NCBI RefSeq assembly: GCF_002102345.1
Contig: NZ_LQPP01000042.1
Coordinates: 62,001-126,000, forward strand
Direction: 5' to 3'
DNA: 64,000 bases
Source: Mycolicibacterium peregrinum
GTDB taxonomy: Bacteria > Actinomycetota > Actinomycetes > Mycobacteriales > Mycobacteriaceae
Shown here: positions 58,946 through 64,000 of the stretch, one piece after another
Layout of the letters: each line of letters starts with the position of its first letter
Position numbering within the stretch: position 1 is the first letter of the stretch
Program-made: the position numbers and the translations under genes
The notes under the pieces: model-generated
Seen by the model: the letters and a program-made list of their open reading frames with translations, nothing else
What the model was told of the DNA's origin: nothing
Databases searched by the model: none

Positions 58946-61620
58946 GCGAAGTACGGCGGCGACAACTTCGCCACCCGAAGCGAACCCACGACGCTCTTGG
59001 AACCCGCCCCAGCGGTCGTATAAGCCAGCCTCACCGAGTCGCCCGCTTCGAGATACACCACCGGCGACATCTGCACAGACACCATGCCAGCCAACGCCCG
59101 CATCGAACGCTCGCTATGCACACTCGGACTGATCAGCAGCAGTTCCATCGTGTTGCCCGTCGCAAGAGCCGCGCTCAACTCAAGTTGCGCGAAGACCTGA
59201 TAGGCACCCGGAAGCTCCACCGTAAAGGCCGTTGTGGTCGGATCGAACGTAATGAAATCCGACTGCCGGCTTACGGAGAAAAACCCTGAAGAGAAGTACG
59301 GCCCCGAGCTAGACAGCGCCGTGAAGGACACCGGGGTATCGACGTCGAGATGGACTCCCACCGTGGGAGGTGACTTCGAGTCGCCGCCCGTCCAGAGCTC
59401 AAGCGCACCAGGGGACACCTGCGCACCGGACGCGGTCGACACTTTCGCGCCCATCCCCATGCTCCGGTAGGTGTCACCCTTGGATGGGGCCGAGGAGTTC
59501 ACATTGAGCGAGTTGCCGTAGCCGGGATAGTCCCCCAGAGAGAAGGCGTCCTCGTCGACGACGCCGTAAAAGTTGACTCCGAAATGGCCGGAGATCTTCG
59601 CGCCGGGCGGGGGATCGAACGGGTCGGATGAAGACGCCAGAACGACCGGGGATCCCCCATTGACATAGCCGATCTCGCGGTAGTCCTTCTTCGCGAACAT
59701 GTACACGTAGGTGGTTTTCGCCGAGTTCATGCGCCCCAGCAGCATCCACCCCGACACCGTGTTCAGTGGTTCGGTGAGAACGAAGCTCACCTTCTGAAAG
59801 TTGGTCGCAGTCTCGACAAGCGCATTCCGCGCGATCTGCGTTGCCGCCGATCCGCCGACCGGCTCCCAGTACGCCGCGCTGCCGTTGGTCGCGATTGCGC
59901 CCACACCCGTGTTGGTGGAATCCCAATCGGCGCCCAGGTTGGCGTCTTCGCGCTCGAACTGATCCGTGGCCCCACCACCGCCACCGCGAATCACCTGCGT
60001 CACAGACGTATCCAGACGAGCCGCAATGCTCGACACCTGCGTCACCAGATCAGCGGTGGCCGCCGTAGCCGCCGCAACATCTGTCGCGGTCTTCCCCGAC
60101 GCAGAACCCGCCCCACGCAGACCAGCCCAGATCCCATTGAGGGTGTCCAGGATGTCCTGCCCGATGTTCGTCCCACCGGTGGGGCTGCCGACGTTGGATG
60201 GTGGCAGGTTGCCGCCAGAGGTGAGGTTCTGGGTCTTGCCGACGACGCCGTTGAACCAATCCTTAATCGCCTGCACCGTCGAATTAATCGGCGTGACAAC
60301 GATCCCAGCGAAAATGTCGCGGATCTGATTCGTCAACGTGTTCAGATCAGTCAGCCCAGACACCACCGTCTGCGGGATGCTCTGCAAGTACGTCAGAATG
60401 TTGGCCGAGGTGTGGCCGGTGCCGCTGTGCCCCAACGCGTTCGCGATCGCATCCCGAATCGCCTGCCCCGCGTTATCCAACGCAGGCACCAGGCCATCAG
60501 CCAACGGACCCGCGAGCTCCTTGAACAGCTCCGGCGTGTTCTTCCAGAACACCGTGCCAGCGGTGATCAGTTCGTCGCACTCCAGCACGGGGCGCACCGA
60601 CTTCACACCGGTCGGGATGTCCCACGACGAATCACCCAGACTGACCGGTGTCGTGATCGTGCCCGACGGGTTCGAGATCGCCCCCACCGTCACCGGTGTC
60701 GCAGAACCCGAACCATCATCCGTCGTGAACGTATCCAACACCAACCGGATCGTCTGCCCCGCACCCGAAGTGACACCCGAATACTTCACCTTGACCGACG
60801 TATCCAACGGCTGACCAGACTCGACCTTGATCACACCGCTCTTCAGATACAAAGCCTTCGGTGAACCATCACACACCACCTGCGCCGCATCCTCCGCGGC
60901 ATTAAACGACCACCCATCCCGATCACCATCACCTGTCGCAGGCAACTCCGACGCCGCCCGAAACGGCTCCAACTCATTCGACACCGCGGCAGTCAACGCA
61001 TTCAGCGGCACACCACCGCCAAACTGCCCCAACCCAAACCGACCAAACACATTCGCCGCATTCAACGGCGACGTCGCAGTCAGCCACTGCGCCGCAGCCG
61101 CCTTGATCGCCAAGAAGATCGGCCCAGATCCGGTGTAGGTGCCGTCAAGGGCGTCCTTCATGTTCCCGAGCGCGGTGTTGATATCTGCCTGCACGTCCGC
61201 CGGGATCGCGAATAGATTCAGCGGGGCCAGGAACAGCGTCGCGACGGCCGTCCACACCTCTTCGGCCGTCGGCGGGTCAGTGAAGTCGATCCCGCCGAAG
61301 ATCGCCGCGACCACCTGCAGCGCCTGAACCAGGAACGGCAGATCGATGCCCTTCCCATCATCGAGCGAGGCGATGAACGCGTCCCATGACGACAGGTCGA
61401 TACCGGTCAGCTCGCGCACCACGAAGACGAACGCGTTGCGGATCTGCTCACCGACCTCGCCGGCCGCGTCGGCGATCGCGCCCATCGGGTCGGTCCAATC
61501 CAACGCGTTGCGCGTCGGATCGTGATCGTTGTCCGGGATCCTCTGGTCGTACGAGCCGCCGCCGGAGTTGATCGACGCTGACTGTGCGCCCCGGAAACGG
61601 GACAGGTCCATACCGGCCAT
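58942..61620 (-). CDS. Large minor tail protein
   Basis: An 892-residue tail protein. Residues ~1-230 are amphipathic (WTDPMGAIADAAGEVGEQIRNAFVFVV), then a beta-rich part with a galactose-binding-like segment (AAYWEPVGGSAATQIARN) after a flexible GGGGGAT linker, and a C-terminal beta domain (LEAGDSVRLAYTTAGAGSK) resembling C1q/TNF-like trimer heads. The start ATG overlaps the upstream stop (TGATG). The C-terminal domain may be the host-recognition end. Confidence 0.82.
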   Translation of the reverse strand: MAGMDLSRFRGAQSASINSGGGSYDQRIPDNDHDPTRNALDWTDPMGAIADAAGEVGEQIRNAFVFVVRELTGIDLSSWDAFIASLDDGKGIDLPFLVQALQVVAAIFGGIDFTDPPTAEEVWTAVATLFLAPLNLFAIPADVQADINTALGNMKDALDGTYTGSGPIFLAIKAAAAQWLTATSPLNAANVFGRFGLGQFGGGVPLNALTAAVSNELEPFRAASELPATGDGDRDGWSFNAAEDAAQVVCDGSPKALYLKSGVIKVESGQPLDTSVKVKYSGVTSGAGQTIRLVLDTFTTDDGSGSATPVTVGAISNPSGTITTPVSLGDSSWDIPTGVKSVRPVLECDELITAGTVFWKNTPELFKELAGPLADGLVPALDNAGQAIRDAIANALGHSGTGHTSANILTYLQSIPQTVVSGLTDLNTLTNQIRDIFAGIVVTPINSTVQAIKDWFNGVVGKTQNLTSGGNLPPSNVGSPTGGTNIGQDILDTLNGIWAGLRGAGSASGKTATDVAAATAATADLVTQVSSIAARLDTSVTQVIRGGGGGATDQFEREDANLGADWDSTNTGVGAIATNGSAAYWEPVGGSAATQIARNALVETATNFQKVSFVLTEPLNTVSGWMLLGRMNSAKTTYVYMFAKKDYREIGYVNGGSPVVLASSSDPFDPPPGAKISGHFGVNFYGVVDEDAFSLGDYPGYGNSLNVNSSAPSKGDTYRSMGMGAKVSTASGAQVSPGALELWTGGDSKSPPTVGVHLDVDTPVSFTALSSSGPYFSSGFFSVSRQSDFITFDPTTTAFTVELPGAYQVFAQLELSAALATGNTMELLLISPSVHSERSMRALAGMVSVQMSPVVYLEAGDSVRLAYTTAGAGSKSVVGSLRVAKLSPPYFA

Positions 61621-62711
61621 CAGGCGACGACTGGCTCCACGTTGATGCGCAGCTGCGCGTTGTAATCCTTGACGAACGTCCAGGACCCGGAGCCGCCGAT
61701 CTTGTGCACGAACACGTACACCGTGTACGCGGTACCAGCGAGGCAGCGGCCCGCGGTGGTGTCCGGGTCGGTGGCCCGGTCCGGGTCGGTGCTGTCGGAG
61801 AAGTGCGGGAAGATGTTGGCGATCGTCGCCGAGTCGAGCAGCGCCACCGACGGGTCGTAGGGGGCCAGTCCGCACAGCGGTTCACCTTCGCCCGTGGACG
61901 AGCCGGTGATGCCGATGCGGACCTCGACCTCGCACTGCACCGAGGACAGGATGTTTCCGCGCTGCAGCTTCACATGCCCGCACACGTCCGGGTACCAGTC
62001 GGAGCTCTGGATCGGCAGGTTCTTCGACGCGATCATGAACCGCGGCTCGCTGCCAGAGTGGCCGATGAAACTGTTGTGCGGGATCGTGTACTTCTTCGGC
62101 ACGAACAGCGTCGGGGTGATCAGGCCGTATTGCGTTGGGCCGGTGGCAGTGACGCCGACCATCTTGCCGACCGCAGGATCGGCGTCATCCATGTCTGATG
62201 CTGAGCCGATGCTGGCGGCCGGGCCCTCGGGGCCGGGGATGCCGGGGATCTTCAGGTGGAAGTGCGGCGCGGTCGACGTGCCGGTTTCCTCGACCTCGAT
62301 CTCCCCGATCGGACCGGTATCCGGTGCCTCGATCTGCTCGGCTGACATCCCGATATTCGGAGTGGTCCCGGGCGGGCCCTGGATGCTGCCCTGCAGGATG
62401 TGGTACTCGCCAGGCTTGTCGAACACGTGCCATTGGCCCTGGATGTACCAGCCGCGGCCGTAGTCGGATTCGTCGAGCGTGGCCGGGTCGGGCAGATCGC
62501 CGGGATCGGTGAGGCCGTATTCGCGGCGGATGATGTCGGCCGGCTCGCCGGGGATGCCTTGCGGGCCAACGATCGCGTCGGTCAGCAGGACTGCCTCGTC
62601 GTCGACCACGGTGGCGGTGCCCACCACTCGGCGGGGTGTCCCAGGTTCGCGGGGCAGCAGGTACCACTTCATGCGAGTGAGAACATCCGCGGCCAGAATC
62701 GGCTCAGCCAT
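61620..62711 (-). CDS. Minor tail protein with collagen-like triplets
   Basis: A 363-residue protein with an N-terminal domain (KWYLLPREPGTPRRVVG), short Gly-Pro-x stretches (GPQGIPGEP, GSIQGPPGTTP, PGIPGPEGPAA) and a C-terminal beta domain (CGHVKLQRGNILSSVQCEVEV). Collagen-like triplets trimerise many phage fibres. It is coupled to both neighbours by short spacings, so it belongs to the tail-tip operon. Confidence 0.82.
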   Translation of the reverse strand: MAEPILAADVLTRMKWYLLPREPGTPRRVVGTATVVDDEAVLLTDAIVGPQGIPGEPADIIRREYGLTDPGDLPDPATLDESDYGRGWYIQGQWHVFDKPGEYHILQGSIQGPPGTTPNIGMSAEQIEAPDTGPIGEIEVEETGTSTAPHFHLKIPGIPGPEGPAASIGSASDMDDADPAVGKMVGVTATGPTQYGLITPTLFVPKKYTIPHNSFIGHSGSEPRFMIASKNLPIQSSDWYPDVCGHVKLQRGNILSSVQCEVEVRIGITGSSTGEGEPLCGLAPYDPSVALLDSATIANIFPHFSDSTDPDRATDPDTTAGRCLAGTAYTVYVFVHKIGGSGSWTFVKDYNAQLRINVEPVVA

Positions 62712-62713
62712 GG

Positions 62714-63211
62714 CTACTGCCCTTCCTTCTTGACGCGCTTGCCGCGTTTGCGGGTTTTCTCGGTCTCGGCCGTGAACTCCTCGGCGATCTGGCGTTTCAG
62801 CTCGGCCAGGATCCGGGGATCGACTTCGTCGCGCAGCTTGGCGCGCAGCTCCGCGGCCTGGGCCTCAGCGACTTTCGGGTCGGGTGGCAGATCGTCGGGC
62901 GCGAACTCGCCCTTGACTCGCCATTCGTGGACACCCTGAAAGATGCCGTACTCGTCGTCGCGGACTCGGTGCTCGATGAACGCCAGGTCGTCGTGGATGT
63001 CCGCGCCGGCCAGCGAGGCGTGCAGCGCGATGATCGCGACCGTGCCGGGGTCGATGTACATCACCTGCCCGGACGGGCCGACCACATCGGTCAGCACCGT
63101 GCGGAACTTCTCGAACCGCGCGTACACCTCGTCGAGCTCGGCCTGGGTCCAGCGCCGCCGGTACGGAAAGTTCTGAACGCTGATCTTCGGCGGCTCAATG
63201 ATTTTGGACAT
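62714..63211 (-). CDS. Phage tail-associated protein
   Basis: A 165-residue protein, MSKIIEPPKISVQNFPYRRR at the start, with a predicted alpha/beta N-terminal part (VMYIDPGTVAIIALHASLAG) and a highly charged C-terminal helix (EVDPRILAELKRQIAEEF, then KTRKRGKRVKKEG). It lies between the Gp37-like and collagen-like tail genes, as in several mycobacteriophages. TGATG overlap with the upstream gene. Function unknown. Confidence 0.72.
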   Translation of the reverse strand: MSKIIEPPKISVQNFPYRRRWTQAELDEVYARFEKFRTVLTDVVGPSGQVMYIDPGTVAIIALHASLAGADIHDDLAFIEHRVRDDEYGIFQGVHEWRVKGEFAPDDLPPDPKVAEAQAAELRAKLRDEVDPRILAELKRQIAEEFTAETEKTRKRGKRVKKEGQ

Positions 63212-64000
63212 CAGAACATGTCCCCGCTTCCTGCTAGTAGGGCTGCGAAGTTGGCCACGTTTGCGACCGTCGAGATCCCTTGGGCGAACGGATCCTCTTC
63301 GCGGGAGTCGTCACCGAACGACAACGTCGGCCGGCCCGTTCCGTATCGGGTTCCTCGGCGCTTGTAGGCCAGGATCTGGTCCCGGTACAGGACGCCGCGC
63401 TCCTCGGCCGCAACCTGGGAACCGAGGCGGACGTCCTCACCGAAGACGAACAGGCTGTCGTCGACGTCGAACTTGAACGACGTGTATGGCCTTGTCTTCC
63501 ACCAGCCTTCACGCAGGGTGAAGATGCTGTTGACGGTGAAAGCGGATCCCGATCCGGTCTCGAAGTGCTCCTGGAAGGCGTACGGTCCGACTTCGGCCGA
63601 CCGGATGGGGTCGATGAAGTTGATGAACGCGAGCAGGGTGTCGTCGAGCTGGCCCTGGTAGAGGTTGTCGAGGCCTTCGGTGCCGTACTGCTGATAGGCG
63701 CCAATGCCGTAGTTGATGGCTTGGGCCAATTGGCTGAGGCCATACCGGATCCCGAAGGTGATTGCTTGGTTAACCCATGAGGCTGGGTCGGTGCCCCGCA
63801 GCGGTTAGGCCACGGGGCACCGACCCAGCCTGGCGATCGTCCTCCAGTGTTGATGATGATGGCCTGGCTCTTGTGGATCGTCATCTCGCGCCGGTTGGTG
63901 CTGCCATAGCCGACGTCGCGGTACACGAACGGTGGCCGCTTCGGCGCGACACCGAGCAGCTTGCGGATCAACGGATCGGTCTCGCCGTCACCGTCACCGT
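63211..64000 (-). CDS. Gp37-like minor tail protein, interrupted by a 50-nt palindrome (5' end outside window)
   Basis: The gene enters from the right edge in one frame (TDPLIRKLLGVAPKRPPFVY, TIHKSQAIIINTGGRSPGW) and continues after 63774 in another (VNQAITFGIRYGLSQLAQAI, to SGDMF). The joined text GGRSPGWVNQAI fits my memory of the ReqiPepy6 Gp37-like family, so the intact protein needs 63775-63824 to be skipped. Both halves read as conserved protein, with no other damage. Without skipping, the upstream frame runs to a stop at 63234 as missense. The downstream half has only a TTG (63729) as an internal start. Confidence 0.8.
63775..63831 (-). repeat. 50-nt palindromic gap element within the tail gene
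   Basis: Nineteen-bp perfect inverted arms at 63780-63798 and 63813-63831 (AGGCTGGGTCGGTGCCCCG on the plus strand) flank a 14-base loop. On the coding strand the segment lies between two TGGGT direct repeats; 50 nt separate the end of the first TGG (63825) from the first base after the second TGG (63774). Its removal restores the frame. The first TGG lies inside the stem. Confidence 0.8.

Larger units (their letters stand above)
49690..64000. mobile_element. Siphovirus prophage, left part
   Basis: From about 49.69 kb the window switches to phage-type genes: integrase, two AlpA-like HTH proteins, small membrane proteins, then leftward late genes (tail, LysA, LysB, holins) in the order seen in mycobacteriophages. 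The integrase next to the conserved AtuA-type operon marks the left end; the attL core must lie near 49.65-49.78 kb but cannot be fixed without the right end. There is no tRNA gene at the junction. The element runs past the window edge. Confidence 0.88.

Noticed and set aside
63234..63971. 245-codon frame at the right edge taken as one gene
   Set aside because: Only the part before the palindrome reads as tail protein; after it the text is low-complexity missense over the true downstream frame.

Overview
The window reads as chromosome of a mycobacterium, probably a fast-growing Mycolicibacterium-type species. The DNA is GC-rich, secreted and lipoprotein genes are of mycobacterial type, and the gene order follows what I remember of M. 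tuberculosis Rv0950c-Rv0976c. That block contains an M23 peptidase, sucC-sucD, an F420-type luciferase-like oxidoreductase, Rv0954, perM, purN-purH, the MoxR/VWA pair Rv0958-Rv0959, a DUF1707 protein, and the echA7-fadE12-accA2-accD2-fadE13-Rv0976c operon. No search was run; all homology statements come from reading the translated sequence.

Layout. 0.1-5.5 kb: a cytochrome P450, a small membrane protein with the M23 peptidase, and sucCD with a CRP-like site upstream and a strong terminator downstream. 5.5-13.2 kb: a prolyl-oligopeptidase-type peptidase, an autoregulated-looking TetR gene, two related small secreted proteins, a thiolase-like protein and two luciferase-like monooxygenases. 13.3-26.4 kb: the cell-division and persistence pair Rv0954-perM, purine synthesis purNH, a DUF559 protein set among palindromic repeats, an esterase, a Ser/Thr kinase with an LpqN-type outer domain, the MoxR/VWA pair and an LpqN-type lipoprotein. 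26.8-35.1 kb: an accessory block of secreted proteins (two tandem paralogues, a small secreted protein and a 682-residue protein), several with very lysine-rich C-termini, plus a DUF1707 protein and an NmrA-like reductase. 35.4-41.3 kb: a small heat-shock module (J-domain protein, Hsp20, MerR-type regulator) and a TetR-controlled oxidoreductase/SnoaL-like cluster. 41.3-49.6 kb: a tightly overlapped six-gene acyl-CoA carboxylation and oxidation operon whose composition matches acyclic-terpene (Atu) or branched-chain degradation clusters.

From about 49.7 kb to the right edge the window enters a siphovirus prophage. It holds a tyrosine integrase, small HTH and membrane genes, then leftward late genes read from the right edge: minor tail proteins, endolysin LysA, mycolyl-arabinogalactan esterase LysB and holin-type proteins, with several microproteins coupled by 1-4 base overlaps. 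The right end of the prophage lies outside the window.

The most unusual observation is in the last tail gene. A 50-nt palindromic segment (63775-63824) lies between two TGG codons inside a conserved motif and breaks the reading frame; skipping exactly those 50 nt restores an uninterrupted protein. This resembles the geometry of a translational-bypass gap, but a fold-back insertion or an assembly error must be excluded. A dispersed family of palindromic repeats (8.1, 17.9 and 19.0 kb) and direct-repeat boxes before the lysine-rich secreted paralogues are the next most interesting items.
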